From contig NC_079519.1 of NCBI RefSeq assembly GCF_000801105.2, forward strand, positions 35,005,288 to 35,069,287: a DNA stretch of 64,000 nucleotides. Direction: 5' to 3'. Positions 24,998 to 37,852 of this stretch are shown here, in pieces. The notes under the pieces are model-generated. The model worked only from the letters and a program-made list of their open reading frames with translations, was not told where the DNA came from and ran no database searches. The position numbers were made by a program, and so were the translations under genes. Source of the stretch: Raphanus sativus. Taxonomy: Eukaryota > Streptophyta > Magnoliopsida > Brassicales > Brassicaceae. Every line of letters begins with the position of its first letter. The first letter of the stretch is position 1.

Positions 24998-25311
24998 TGT
25001 TCATGAATTGTGCCTATCATGAACCGATTTGTCTTGCCACCAGTTATCGCCTATCAATAAATGAATTATAAGTTCACTTCTCTTCTACGTTTATGCACCA
25101 TCATCTCACGCTACATTAGATTTGCAAAGTATCTTTTATTTTCTTATGTTACAAACTTGATTGACTTCAAACCAATACAAAAGTTGCAGACTTTCTTCTA
25201 TATTCTTTACTGACATCAAATCTAGCTAGCATTACATTTTTTTTTGTGTGTTCCTATTTGTTCTGAATCTGATTATGAGTTGGTGAACAACAATGAACAC
25301 AACTTCTAGTG

Positions 25312-27484
25312 TCAGCAGTTCGGAAGCGCCTCAAGCAGGCAAGTAACAGGTGGAACAGTAATCGTCTGCATGCTTCCGTACGCATTCCAGCAAAACGGGT
25401 TTTCAAAGAGCTGGCCTTTGTAAGGAAAGAGGTCAACATCTTCTAGTCTTAAGTTAGTACAGGGGAACGAGTCGCTGCAACCAAAATGCATAGGTGGGCT
25501 TCTCAGATCGTAGCTCCCTTTGATATTTGCGTACAGGACATCGCTGATGATGACTGCGCTGGTTTGGTTCGCACAGTTCTTGGTTTGGCAGTAGTATTGG
25601 TCTATCATTATAGGGTTACGAACGTTCACCATCAAAATGTTGCGGAACACGATTCGTGAAACCAAGCCTGACCCTCCTTGCCATGTCTTTATCCGTACGC
25701 CGTTGTCTGAGTTCCATATGGTTGAGTTTGTCACAGTTATGTTCGAGACCCATGCACTTGAGTTGTGAACTCCAAGGCTTCCTATGCTGCTAACATTAAC
25801 CCATATGTTCATTATTTACAGTCCATACAAAAAAAAGGGAAGCCCCCACAGAACTTAGAAACAGAGCCTTAAAAATCCATGAACCCAAAGCTTGCAGTTT
25901 TCGGTTTAGTTAGGTTGAACAGATCAACTAAAAAAACATTTCTTTTTGGTCCGGTTTAGTAATCGGTTAGTTCATTTAAAAAAAAAAATCTTTTACCAAA
26001 CAATACCAATTTAACAAAGCTGTGAACCGATCTAACTGAACATAAATCTTTTTTTTTCAAATTTTATTCAATTTAAATTAAAATTAACCGAAAACTAAAA
26101 ATCTTGGTAGAAAATTTTAAACCGAAGATAATTTTTTTCGGTTGACTTCAGTGAGATTTTGTCCGGTCCAAACTACCCGAATTTTGAATTAAACGAACCG
26201 AAGAAACCAAATCCGCCTATATATATCTTTAGGATCCGTTACCATTTCCAAGCTTAATATGCTTAGTAAAACCTTCATTTAACTTGAGAAAGAGAGGCTT
26301 ATAAGCTCACATGCTGAAAGTTTATGCTAATCTATGAGAGGCACATAGAGTTTGGCAAAAAGAAAATTAATGGAATTTAGGATAGTGGTACCTAATACCG
26401 TGGCTTGGACCGCACGTAATATTTTTAATGTCCACATTAAAGCAGCCGGCTCCGATTGAAACACAATCATCTCCTTTGTATAGAAAAATTAAAAGAAAAC
26501 TGATTTGAATCGATGAAACTGACTGTTATACAACTGCAAAAAAAGAGAGGAAATACCATTGGAAATAACGGAATTGCGAATCTGAACGTTATGAGTGTTC
26601 TCAATGTGGATCCCATCAGTGTTGGGACTAGAGGCTGGTGCATTGATGGTCACAGAGTCTACTACCACGTCATAGCAATTGTCAAACCTTACATGGAACT
26701 GAGCACTATTCTTGAAGGTAAGCCCTTTGATTTTCACTTCTGAGCTTTGAAATATCCTAATTGCCTAATTAAAGATTAAATTTATCCAAAATTCAGAAAA
26801 CTATAATAATAAGTGTAAGAAATAATGTGATTGTTAAAAGTCAAAACAATGACTAACCACAGGACTGTCACATGGACCGGTCTGAGTCGTTCCGTTAACC
26901 CCCTTGTGAGGTTTGCAAGGAAGGTCCCACCATTTTTGACCACGGCCATTGATAAGACCAGAGCCTTGAATTGATAATCCGTCCACTCTGTAGAACATTA
27001 GCCACTGCCTCTTGAAGTTCCATGGCCACGACTTTGGTCCATCGGGAGACACAATGATCCCATCGATCTATAAGGAACACATGAAGCTAATTAAGAAAAA
27101 CACACACAAAACGAAAGAACATTTATGTTTGTGAAATCAGAATAATCAACTTACTTGTAGTGTAAGGCGAGTTCTGCAAGGACCATTGAAGCTGGTTGGC
27201 TTCACCAAGAAACAAAAGGTGTAAGGAACAAGAAGCACGGTTGAGTCAACACTTGTGGTCATACATGCCGTGTCCCATGCCATCTTGAACGCTGAAGTGT
27301 CGTCCGTCCTGCAATCGCCGATGGCTCCAAACGAAGTCACGTCGAAGATAGTTAAGGCAGTGTTGTTATCATCGTAAGAAGCCGGATTTGGAGCTGGTGA
27401 TGGGCTTATATTCATGTTGTGACTAAGTCGAGACGATGATAGTAAGATTAAGAAGAATGCATACAAGAGTGAACCGATTGACAT
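25312..27484 (-). CDS. polygalacturonase (GH28, pectin lyase-like fold)
   Basis: Five exons in reading order 27484-27155, 27067-26858, 26764-26557, 26473-26392 and 25786-25312 give 434 aa. A signal peptide (about 1-23) points to the cell wall. All four GH28 signatures are present: NTD at about 228-230 (SPNTDGIHI), GDD at about 250-252 (GDDCVSIG), the catalytic His at about 274 (SHGISIGS) and RIK at 308-310. GH28 enzymes hydrolyse alpha-1,4-galacturonan during cell-wall loosening and separation. The terminal GDDC exon is only 82 bp and is followed by a 605-bp intron filled with AACCGA-like repeats. Orthologue of Arabidopsis At1g56710. It is convergent with the peptidase gene, about 310 bp apart. 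Confidence 0.93.
25893..26215. repeat. degenerate CGGTTT/AACCGA repeats in a polygalacturonase intron
   Basis: Many scattered copies of CGGTT and AACCGA in both orientations within the last intron, for example near 25900, 25960, 26025, 26087 and 26198. The words recall repeats common in crucifer introns and spacers. No terminal structure or coding potential was found. Confidence 0.5.
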
Positions 27485-27599
27485 TTTTTTTGTTAATGTG
27501 TTGTGAGATGAAGAATAATGAACAATATACATGTATATATAATGTACATGTATACACACATTTGTAAGAGTATACAAAAAGAATAAAGTTAATGGACTT

Positions 27600-29150
27600 C
27601 ATTATCCTCTCTATGCATGTTGCAGACTTTAGGGTGTGATAGGTTTAGCCAAATTGTCTCACGCGCGCTAGAGGAATGAAGAATGTACCTTCGGAGTAGT
27701 AAGGATCTTTGGGCTAGCACGTAGCCGCCAAAATAGTGGTTGAGGTTAGTTAGAGATACATTCTTAATTAGATGATACAAAATCACCTTTTTTTTGTAAG
27801 GCATATTTTTCATTTTTTTTTTATTTTAAGCGTTATACCATCAGAAAAAACAGTTTAATGACAGGTAAATTAACATGTTACCGGATGTAATAGCATGATT
27901 TTGTGTAAAAAGATTATCGTACTATACCGGATAAACAGTTTGCTATTGTTTTAGTTGAACAAGAAATTATCAATCTTGGTGGGAATAAAATATACACTCA
28001 CTTGAACTTACAGCTTACCCAGCTAAATTTGTATATATTACGAGTATTTTCTTAATTTTCTGCAATGAAACCTTTGATAAGATCTATATATCTAGAAATT
28101 TTTATTTGATAAAGAGAGGTTACACTTTGAAAACAATTTAATAATAGAAGTATGGATTAGCAAAACTGCCTTATAAGTTTGTTTTGTGAAGAGGTGGAAT
28201 GTGGTCACAAGTACAATTGGACAATCTCTTGTTTGTATAAGGCTCTTCAGTCCCAACCCCTAGAACCTATGATATAAGTCTGTTAGCTGCACTTTTCTCT
28301 TAATTTCAACTTCTCCTATATGTGTGGTCGATTCTCCCTTTTCCCATTTTTCTGACTCTGAAGTCGTCCAAGAGTGTGGGTAAGATATTGTGATATTTGA
28401 TTCTATTCCCAATTTGATTTTTCTTTGGTTATTGGGAACGTTGACAATATGGCTGTTTGAAAGGGGTTGTGGAAGTTATGAACAACCACCTTTTGTACAT
28501 TCTAATTATGATTTATTCATGCTCTACCTTTTTTTAAATGAGTATACTGCATGCCAAAGCTTCAGAAAGAAAACAATTTAGCTATGAAAATTACTTTTAT
28601 ATAGCTTCATATCTAGTATTTTGAATGTATTGAAAAATATTTCTAGTCATAAAATCTAAAATACATAGAAACAGTGCTCCAAAAATCTTTAGACACTAAG
28701 TGAACAGTGATCTAACGCCCATCGGCTAGAACAGAAAATTCATATTTTTCCATCAAAATATTGCTTCATGTGAAATCCATAAAAAAATGTTTTTTTTACT
28801 AAAACTGCAAAATCGTATTTTTTTATTTAAATCGTGAAAGATATAATTCTATTTAGCCTGCCAAAATTACAAATGGAAATTATATTAAATAGTTTTGATT
28901 TTATAATGACATCTAAATTGATGAAAATATACCTAAACTAATCAAATATTTGAATTGCATTTAAGTATTAATATTAATGTGTTTCGAATTCCAAATTGAG
29001 AAATTTAGGGAGGTAGATACTCTCATAAGTGATAACCTAAATAAACATTTCTCTTTTAGTTGCAATGGATTGGTTTATGCGGTTCTCTTCTGGCCAATGA
29101 GCAAAACATTGATGATATTCAACATAAGAGACTTCAAAAACTGAAAACGA
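27600..29150. other. gene-free spacer upstream of the polygalacturonase gene
   Basis: AT-rich DNA with no domain-bearing ORF. TATATAT at 27534-27540, just outside this span, is the likely TATA of the polygalacturonase gene. The short ORF at 28390-28581 has no recognisable features. Confidence 0.5.
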
Positions 29151-29153
29151 AAT

Positions 29154-29227
29154 TGGTCCCGGCGGGGCTCGAACCCGCGACCTTCGGCTCATAAGACCAA
29201 CGCTCTAACCAACTGAACTACGGGACC
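29154..29227 (-). tRNA. tRNA, anticodon read as UAU (Ile-like)
   Basis: A 74-nt cloverleaf on the minus strand: acceptor GGTCCCG/CGGGACC plus A73, D arm GTTC/GAGC, T arm GCGGG-TTCGAGC-CCCGC and a TTTT stop shortly after. Stems pair fully with a few G-U pairs. The seven-base anticodon loop reads CTTATGA, giving anticodon TAT (isoleucine, AUA) with G at position 37. There is no intron, whereas nuclear tRNA-Ile(UAU) genes often have one and normally carry A37, so amino-acid identity is uncertain. Confidence 0.8.
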
Positions 29228-29629
29228 TGATGCTCCAACATTTATTTTTAAGGTTTATTCAATGAAATCTTACTCAAGGCCCTCAAGGGTAATGGAGATA
29301 CTTCTGAATCATTGCAGTGTGAATCTTGTGTTCTATGGTAGAGCAAATTCTGAAGTAAAAGCTGATATGCAATAATAACACTGTACACACCAATCCATTA
29401 TTTTAATGTAAGGAGATATAAACACAAACCCAATTCCATGTACAAGCAATCCTCTATGGTCTACTTATCACAAATTCAGAAACCACAAAATAGAAAAATG
29501 CAAGAAGACAAGTTCAAAGAATAGCAGAGATCTTAACAATCATTACACATTCTGGTTCACTCCACTTTGTCTTGTAACCTTGCGCAAGAGGCATTTTAAA
29601 AGGATCTCAATATTGACAGATTACTCGGA

Positions 29630-31838
29630 TTATTGTCTCTTGCTCTGTGATCTTGAAACTGGTGTATTCATGTCAATGTCTGAGTCCATGCTCCCCTCTC
29701 TCGTTCTTGAACGCCTTCGTTCCTAAAAGGAACATATTACAAGTCACCATCACTTGTTTATGTTCCATGTTTGGATCAGTCACTTGTAAGAAGACTAACC
29801 TCTCTTGGAATGGGATATTCTTCGGACTCAAGCATCCGCACAACTTGGCTCATTTTTGGCCTTTTATCGGAATCTGGATCGACGCATCTCAGAGCCGTCA
29901 AAAGGGCTCGTTTCAATGATCTTGTAGGTGGTCTTACTTCTATGTTTGGATCCACTACTTCTTCTGATCTTCTCGTTCCTACCATCATCTTCAACCACTC
30001 CACTAGGTTCACCTGCAATGATTTGATATGAAAGTCATCAACTAAATGATCAGTGTTAAGTTTTATGGAGTTCTACTTAAAACCGAATGAAAATAATTTA
30101 TTTACCTCGTGAGCAGGACGGCCATAATCCACAGGGTCTCTTCCTGTGATTGCTTCTAAGAGCAAAACACCAAAGCTATAGACGTCACTCTTTTCATTTA
30201 GCAACCCTGTATTTGCATATTCTGGAGCAACGTACCTGCAAAACACGTTAATAAAAAAAAGATTGCTTGAGCATTAAGTTTTCATATTCTTGCTTTCAGT
30301 TTTGTAGGCTCTCTCTCACCCAAATGTTCCCATTACTCGAGTTGTCACATGGCTTGTCCCAGCGCCAAGCAACTTAGCAAGCCCAAAATCTGAAACCTTT
30401 GCATTGAATTCGTCATTGATTAGTATGTTGCTTGACTTTATGTCTCTGTGGACTACTTTTGGCTCAATTGCTTCATGCAGATAAGCAAGACTACACAGAC
30501 AGTGATACAGAGGATGATCAGTATGCAGGGCCAGGTACAGTCCAATGAAATATTTGCCTTGGTCTCCAAAAATTTTAAAGGTTTTTTCATATAGATATCA
30601 TATAGACCCCTAAATTATGGATTTTTTTTGTTTACTAATATTCTTTAAAAAATGTTTCAAGCCCCAAAAATTTCAGATACGGCTAGTATATGAGCTTATA
30701 AAATGAGATGGGATTGCGATTCACAAATGAAACATCTTGCTTACGCTTTCGATGTACCGATGAGAACCTTCATCCTAGCTTCCCATGTTAGGTATCCATG
30801 CTGTCTCATTGCTCCGTGAAGCCACTGTTCTAAATTTCCATTGTTCACGTACTCGTAGACCAATATCCTAATAGCAGTTTCCACTGATTAGTTTATTTTT
30901 CTCTCTAACCAAGACGAAGTTCCAGTCTCTATTACCTGTGAGTGCCTTCAATGCAGTAACCAAGAAGACGGACCAGGTTCTTGTGACGCACGTGACCAAT
31001 AGCATCAACCTCGACTCTAAACTCTTTCTCTGCTTGTCCCCTACGAAATCAAACTCAACATAGTAACAAAGTAATTACATGCTGTGGTTTCGGACCTAGA
31101 GGGTTTACGCGCTTCGGAACCGAACCTGGAAATCAAAAAAAAAAAAAAAAAAATTCAAATTACTGTAACAAGAACTTACAACTGATTAAGAATCTTTTTA
31201 ACTGCAACAGGAGTTCCATTGATCAAGTTTCCTCTGTAAACAACTCCGTAACCGCCTTCACCGATAACATTCTCCTTTGAGAATCTATTAGTTGCTATTT
31301 CAAGATCTCTCAGTGTAAACCAGTGGCCCCAACCAAGATGAGACTCAGGCAAACCAGCCAATGGAGATGGAGTTGCAATGTTATACAATGATGATGAAGA
31401 AGGTTGGTTCAAAGAAACTTCTTCAACTGACTCTGAATGTTTATCTATGATCTCTAAATTGTGAAACGAGCCTGACCGGCTACAACTACTTCCACCGTTC
31501 TTTCTCTTCTTCCCCATATCTAAATGAACCATTACTTTGTCAGAGTCTTTGTTGTTCCTGTCCTGAATTGTGAGAAGAATGCCTTCACGAGGAGCAAAGT
31601 TATTTGCTGAGACATGCTCAACTCTCACTTCTTTGATCTCTTTGGAGACTTGAGGGATTTGGATAACCGGAAGACCGGTTTTGGATCTTCTTGATTTCTT
31701 TTTCGAAGTAAGACAAAACGAAAGAACGGAGAGGATGGCTATGATGAGTAATGCAACAGCTATTCCAATTACTTCCCAAACCTTGAGTCCAAATATATGG
31801 CTATCTCTAGATAGCTGGCTCTTCAGGTCACTGCCCAT
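29630..31838 (-). CDS. receptor-like protein kinase, GPK1-like clade
   Basis: Seven exons in reading order 31838-31180, 31040-30936, 30867-30745, 30490-30320, 30235-30106, 30012-29800 and 29722-29630 give 497 aa. There is almost no extracellular part. A membrane segment sits at about 22-45 ([19 protein letters not shown]), then a Lys/Ser-rich juxtamembrane region. The kinase domain begins at about 185 with the Gly-rich loop [11 protein letters not shown], Lys in VAVKKI, catalytic [11 protein letters not shown] and APEY, all intact, so it should be active. Orthologue of Arabidopsis At1g56720, near GPK1 and the PERK-like kinases. Substrate and ligand are unknown. The tail is rich in Arg and Ser. 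A leader intron further upstream is possible. Confidence 0.92.
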
Positions 31839-32486
31839 TTTGTCCCTAAAATTAACAAAATCAGAATTATGAAACTATGAGAGAGTCCTCTTGGTACATG
31901 AAATTGCTATGGGATTAATAAAGAGAGTCTCCGAGTTTTCTTTTTTTTGTGGTCCCATGTTTATCCTTATAGAAATTTATTTACAGGAAGACAAAAGTTT
32001 TTCAGGGAAACACAAATGGACAACAGAAGAGCTAGAATCAAGGACATATAACGAACACAACCACAAGCAATAATGATATGTCTTTACTATTAATAATCAG
32101 ACAATACAGAACAGAGTAAGTACTAATGAAGATGAGAATTTAATTTACCTCTTTAATTTTCAGATCTTTGAAGACTTCACAAACTCATTTACCAATCTTT
32201 GAGAAGAAACAATTCCAGATTCTAGATCATGAACAACCCAAATTTGATAAAAGACAGAGTCACTTACAGAAGTTTCAAGAAAAATAAGGAAGCAAAATCC
32301 CAGATGCAAGAAATCAAGAAAATGAACAGCTCAGACAAAGAGACAAGACCTTTCTTTGGCCCCCCTCTTAAGGCAAGTGTCAATGTAGAAGAAAGGATTG
32401 TGGGATCTAAGCTTGTAAGGAGCTGTCATGTAACCACAACAACTACAGTAATATAGTAAAAAAAAACAAATCCAAGTAAACACTCT

Positions 32487-32673
32487 TTTTTTTTGAATTA
32501 TACAAAGGTATCCTAGCCCCACAGAAGTGATCCAGACTAGTCACGTGTTGTCACATGTCGGTCCTCTGTCCCTGGCGATGCCGAAATGTTAATTCCCCAG
32601 TGGCCGGAATTCGAATCCAGGTGGCGGAACTCACAGCTGTGAACCCTTTACCAACTGAGCTAGAAGCCCCGAT
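32487..32673 (-). mobile_element. tRNA-derived SINE with 16-bp target duplication
   Basis: The tRNA-like head on the minus strand carries an A box (TAGCTCAGTTGGTAAAGGG) and a B box (GGATTCGAATTCC). A T run at the left end is its A tail. Perfect copies of TCCAAGTAAACACTCT at 32471-32486 and 32674-32689 flank it, a textbook LINE-mobilised insertion. It lies about 650 bp above the kinase ATG. It resembles crucifer SINEs in length (187 bp) and head sequence; the family name cannot be fixed by eye. Confidence 0.88.
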
Positions 32674-32699
32674 TCCAAGTAAACACTCTGGCCCAGCAA

Positions 32700-34060
32700 A
32701 GAGATAAATATAGAAAGGTCTAATAAAAAAAGAGGTAAGTTGGGGTTTAAATATGAAGCAAATGAGAAAACTTTGAAATGTGGGCTGCGAGATCTGGTGG
32801 AAGGTAGGAAGAGAAGAAGAGATGGACGTATCAAGTGGTAGGTAATGAAAGTTTTAGTGATTTTTCTTCTTCTTTAATTTTTGGTGGTGAGGGAGATGTC
32901 TTGCCTTGCATTACATTACAATTTCATTACACGGAACATCATTTACATATACATAAAGTACAGTCACATGCTGCACGTAATGAGAATTGAAGAGGGTATA
33001 AGAGAAGCCACATGAATACGTAAGGTCCACACATGTGTGGACGATGATCATGTTTTTTAGTTACCCCCAGAAGTAACCGTCAAAGTGTACTGAATGATCT
33101 CTTCAAAAAAAAAAAAGTGTACTGAATGATTAATAAATAAGAATACTCCTTCCTTTTTTTTGTAAAAGTTTTTTGTTCTATCATTTTTTTTCTTAAAAAA
33201 ATGTCATTCTATATTTTTAATACAATTTTTTATGCATAATATTTTTTATCTATTTAACTAACCAACAAATGTTTATTTAAACAATTTCTATTTACATTAT
33301 TATACATTAAATAAAGATACATTAGTATTTTTTTCTTTTCTTAATCTGTATAAAATATGTCAAAGCGACAAAACGGATGAAAGTATTACATAGACAATCA
33401 TATTAATTAAGAAGTAAAACTACAACTATACTTTCATTTGTACAAAACTATATCTCATGCTGATGCTGTTCATTTGTTCTCTTCGGTAGAAGAAAATCTG
33501 CGCAAGTTTATAAGTCCCTCTGATAGTTTGGTTATACAACATTTTTTTGGTAAACTAACGCAATAAATCATTACAATGTAGAATAACTGAAAGTTTTAAA
33601 AATCGTTCTACAACCACTTGGCTTTAGATTTTGGGAATTTTATGTTCTTCTGTCTAGTAAAAGAAAGATTTTACAGTTTCAAAAAAAAAAAAAAGATTTT
33701 AAAATTAAAGTTCAATATGCTAGGTTATCCCAGAAAAATTTCTCTCCCTTTCTTTTCTCTTCGTGAGCACCACCAAAAGCCCTATCTCTACCACTATTGC
33801 GTGTGTCTGTTGTGAGAGACGGCTTCACCCTTTCCTTTCTTGTTTCAATAGATCATGCGTCATGTGAGGTTTTCGTTGGTATGTCTGAAGTGGAGGCTTG
33901 CTTTTCTTTCCCTGGCTTGTGTATGAGACGTGGAGGAACCGACGGATCCAGGCGGATGACGATCTCCAAAACGCAAAAGAATAAAACACGTGGAATATCA
34001 ATTGTAAACTTCATAATATATATGAATGATTTGAACAAGCTAGTGTGTGGAAATATGTAC
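32700..34060. other. gene-free spacer before the tRNA array
   Basis: No domain-bearing ORF. The plus-strand ORFs at 33618-33815 and 33797-34069 have no recognisable motif. The sequence GTGTGTGGAAATATGTAC at 34023-34040 also occurs inside the array unit, marking the array's left border. Confidence 0.45.
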
Positions 34061-34253
34061 AATATCTAGCAACAAATAGTGTGTGGAAATATGTACAAAC
34101 TGGGGGTTTAGATGTTAAATATTTGGACTATTGATAAGTTCTTCTGTTGTTAAATTTTTTAAAATATCCTTTACACTCAGAAAAAATGATCAATAATGAT
34201 TGATAGTATTATGTAGTTTAATCTATAATAGAAAACAGTTTCAGTCAATTAAA

Positions 34254-34335
34254 GTGGACGTGCCGGAGTGGTTATCGGGCATGACTAGAAATCATGTGGG
34301 CTTTGCCCGCGCAGGTTCGAATCCTGCCGTTCACG
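34254..34335 (+). tRNA. tRNA-Ser(AGA), unit 1
   Basis: 82 nt with the long variable arm of class II tRNAs (GTGGGCTTTGCCCGC). Acceptor GTGGACG/CGTTCAC, loop CTAGAAA with anticodon AGA, T arm GCAGG-TTCGAAT-CCTGC and a TTTT stop. All stems pair. Confidence 0.95.
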
Positions 34336-34544
34336 TTTTAAGAAGTGTTATTTTATAAAGTACCACTATTTCGTATAATTACTTTTCTTATGATACAGTT
34401 TACTAATTTATTTAACGTAAATTAAAAAGCTATAAAATAGTTCGATATACAAATAATTAACAAAACTTTTTATGTTCTTCCTGTTATACACAAACAAAGG
34501 ATTAACCAAACAAACACGTCTTTACCTAATCTACCCTGGAAACT

Positions 34545-34610
34545 TTAGCCATAGCTCAGTAAGTAGAGCAGAGGGCTGTATTTGTAGCAGAAATTCCTTA
34601 GGTCGAAACT
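34545..34610 (+). pseudogene. tRNA-Tyr pseudogene lacking the T arm, unit 1
   Basis: Keeps a changed D arm and anticodon region (TAGCTCAGTAAGTAGAGCAG) but ends after TTAGGTCG; the T arm with the B box and the 3' acceptor strand are gone. Shared by all three units. Confidence 0.85.
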
Positions 34611-35105
34611 ATTTTTCTGCTATTGTTATTTTTATTATTTTCAAAGAAGTTTCATGTTATATAACACACATTTATATATCATAAAATTTATATTGTGAAC
34701 ATTTATAACTAGGAGTATATAGAATTACTAGGTTTCTTTCAGAAATTAAGGTGGCCTAATTTTAAAATAACTAGACATTTGTTTTAGTTCTGTACAACGT
34801 TTATAACACAAACTAGAATTATTTATAACCTATGGTTACAATCCGGTTCTTTTAGTAAAGGAAAGTTTTTTCTCACTTTCTTAATTTAAGAATCTTTTCC
34901 ACCAAGATCAACAATTTTGTAAAACTATTTTCTAAATGTATGAGACTACTATAATAGTCTGGGCAACATGCATTACACTATGACATTATGCTTTATTTTC
35001 TGCAGCATACACTATATAACCATTCAAATTAGTAAACAATATGGACATTATTGTTTATCAATAATTTTATGTCAAATGTACACATGTATGAAATCTTGTA
35101 TACAT

Positions 35106-35190
35106 CCGACCTTAGCTCAGTTGGTAGAGCGGAGGACTGTAGTCGTTGCAGAATATCCTTAGGTCACTGGTTCGAATCCGGTAGGTCGGA
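35106..35190 (+). tRNA. tRNA-Tyr(GUA) with 12-nt intron, unit 1
   Basis: 85 nt: acceptor CCGACCT/AGGTCGG plus A73, D arm GCTC/GAGC, anticodon GTA followed by a 12-nt intron as in plant nuclear tRNA-Tyr, T arm CTGG(T)TCGAATCCGG and a T5 stop. No mismatch is seen; the best Tyr copy in the array. Confidence 0.95.
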
Positions 35191-36172
35191 AAATTTTTAT
35201 TCAAAAAAATTTTGTTTTGATTTTGATAATGTTTGTCTGAAAACTGACTTCTGTAGTTATACCATAAATTGAATGCTATGCTTAGATAGCTCAATTTCAT
35301 CTTTTTGATGTCTTTTTGTTTTTAAATACTGAATGTTCTAAAATGAAAAGTAAAAATTGATTTCTTTTGCCTATTATATTTACTCAAACAAGAAAGCTAT
35401 AGTACAAATGTATTATGTAAAATGAAAATAAAATACAATTTGAACGATTGTAGTATGTGCATATCAGTTTTAAATGTTATGTTAAGTGTAGTGGAAGCCT
35501 CCTCCATTTTCTTGCATGAACTTATATGTTCACGTTATATAAAATAATCAATATTTGCATATCCTAAATATTATTTCCCTAATTTTACTTAAGATGAATA
35601 TATAAATTATTTTTATTTTTTTATCCAGTGGAATATAACCCACAATCTAGCAAACCAAATTGTGTTTTGAAATATGTAGAGTTTGGAGGTTTAGATGATA
35701 AAAATGTGGATTATTGATAAATTCTTCTGTTGGTAAATTTTATAAAATATTCTTTATACTCGTCTACTTATCGGAGAAAAATGAACAATAATATTGATAA
35801 TTAGATTTACATCTATGGCAAGTTCAAAACCTATCATTGCTTTTGTAATAGGCCACATTGTCTACATCTGTATAGGAATTACAAAAGATTAAAAGATTCT
35901 GTACATGAAAATGGTGATCGAGTATCAGATTAAAACTGAGCACACTATCGTGCCACCAGTTCAAATAGTCCAAGCCATATTTTGTAATTTAGTTTCTTCT
36001 AATTGTATGGGACTGCTATAATAGACAGGGCAACATGTATTAAATTTTTACTTTCTGTTTTATTTCCTGAAGCATAAACTATCTAACCAATCAAATTAAT
36101 AAACAATATGGACATTGTTGTTCACCAATAATTTTATGTAGAATGTACACATTTATAAAATCTTGTACAAAT

Positions 36173-36257
36173 CCGACCTTAGCTCAGTTGGTAGAACGGA
36201 GGACTGTAGTCATTGCAGAATATCCTTAGGTCACTGGTTCGAATCCGGTAGGTCGGA
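36173..36257 (+). tRNA. tRNA-Tyr(GUA) with intron, D-stem mismatch, unit 1
   Basis: As the copy at 35106, except GAGC in the D stem is GAAC, which breaks one D-stem pair and alters the internal promoter A box. Intron has C to A change. Possibly weak or inactive. Confidence 0.85.
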
Positions 36258-36915
36258 AAAGTTTTATTCAAAACAATCCCGTTTTGATTTTGATATTATT
36301 TGTCTGAAAACTGATTTTTTGTAGTCATACGATGAATTGAATGTTATGCTTAGATAGCTCAATTTCATCTTTTTGATGTCCTATTTTTTTAAAACACTGA
36401 ATGTTCTATAATGAAAAATCAAAATTAATTTCTTTAGCCTATTATATTTACTCAAACACGAAAGATATTATACAAAATGTATATGTAAAATGAAAATAAA
36501 ATACAATTTCGAAGATTGTTGCATGTGCGTATAAGTTTTAAATGTTATTTTAAGGGTAGTGGAAGCCCCACCCCATTTTCTTGCATGAACTCATCTGTTC
36601 ATTTTATTTAAAATAATCAATCATTGCATATCCTAAATATTATTTCCCAAAATTTACTTAAGTTGAACGTATAAATTATTTTCAATTTTTATTCAAGTGA
36701 AATAAAACACAATATCTAGCAACAAATATTGTGTGGAAATATGTACAAACTGGGGGTTTAGATGATAAATATTTGGACTATTGATAAGTTCTTCTGTTGT
36801 TAAATTTTTTAAAATATCCTTTACATTCGTCTACTTATCGAGAAACAATGATCAATAATGATTGATAGTATTATGTAGTTTAATCTATAATAGAAAACGG
36901 TTTCAGTCCATTAAA

Positions 36916-36997
36916 GTGGACGTGCCGGAGTGGTTATCGGGCATGACTAGAAATCATGTGGGCTTTGCCCGCGCAGGTTCGAATCCTGCCGTTCACG
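36916..36997 (+). tRNA. tRNA-Ser(AGA), unit 2
   Basis: Identical in sequence to the unit 1 copy across all 82 nt as far as I can compare; TTTT stop present. Confidence 0.95.
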
Positions 36998-37206
36998 TTT
37001 TAAGAAGCGTTATTTTATAAAGTACCACTATTTCGTATAATTACTTTTCTTATGATACAGTTTACTAATTTATTTAACGTAAATTAAAAAGCTATAAAAT
37101 AGTTCGATATACAAATAATTAACAAAACTTTTTATGTTCTTCCTGTTATACACAAACAAAGGATTAACCAAACAAACACGTCTTTACCTAATCTACCCTG
37201 GAAACT

Positions 37207-37272
37207 TTGGCCATAGCTCAGTAAGTAGAGCAGAGGGCTGTATTTGTAGCAGAAATTCCTTAGGTCGAAACT
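37207..37272 (+). pseudogene. tRNA-Tyr pseudogene lacking the T arm, unit 2
   Basis: Same deletion and same base changes as the copy in unit 1, so the defect predates array expansion. Confidence 0.85.
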
Positions 37273-37767
37273 ATTTTTCTTCTATTGTTATTTTTATTAT
37301 TTTCAAAGAAGTTTCATATTATATAACACACATTTATATATCATAAAATTTATATTGTGAACATTTATAACTAGGACTATATAGAATTACTAGGTTTCTT
37401 TCAGAAATTAAGGTGGACTAATTTTAAAATAACTAGACATTTGTTTTAGTTCTATACAACGTTTATAACACAAACTAGAATTATTTATAACCTATGGTTA
37501 CAATCCTGTTCTTTTAGTAAAGGAAAGTTTTTTCTCACTTTCTTAATTTAAGAATCTTTTCCACCAAGATCAACAATTTTGTAAAACTATTTTCTAAATG
37601 TATGAGACTACTATAATAGTCTGGGCAACATGCATTACACTATGACATTATGCTTTATTTTCTGCAGCATACACTATATAACCATTCAAATTAGTAAACA
37701 ATATGGACATTATTGTTTATCAATAATTTTATGTCAAATGTACACATGTATGAAATCTTGTATATAT

Positions 37768-37852
37768 CTGACCTTAGCTCAGTTGGTAGAGCGGAGGACT
37801 GTAGTCGTTGCAGAATATCTTTAGGTCACTGGTTCGAATCCGGTAGGTCGGA
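37768..37852 (+). tRNA. tRNA-Tyr(GUA) with intron, unit 2
   Basis: Acceptor starts CTGACCT instead of CCGACCT (U-G wobble at pair 2-71), and the 3' anticodon stem has C to T (wobble). D and T arms and anticodon GTA are intact, so it may still work. Confidence 0.85.

Noticed and set aside
28390..28581. Small ORF of 63 codons in the spacer
   Set aside because: Low-complexity hydrophobic sequence without conserved motif or promoter.
32582..32673. A tRNA gene on the minus strand (TAGCTCAGTTGG, GGATTCGAATTCC)
   Set aside because: No cloverleaf closes, and a 16-bp target duplication plus an A tail shows that it is a SINE head.
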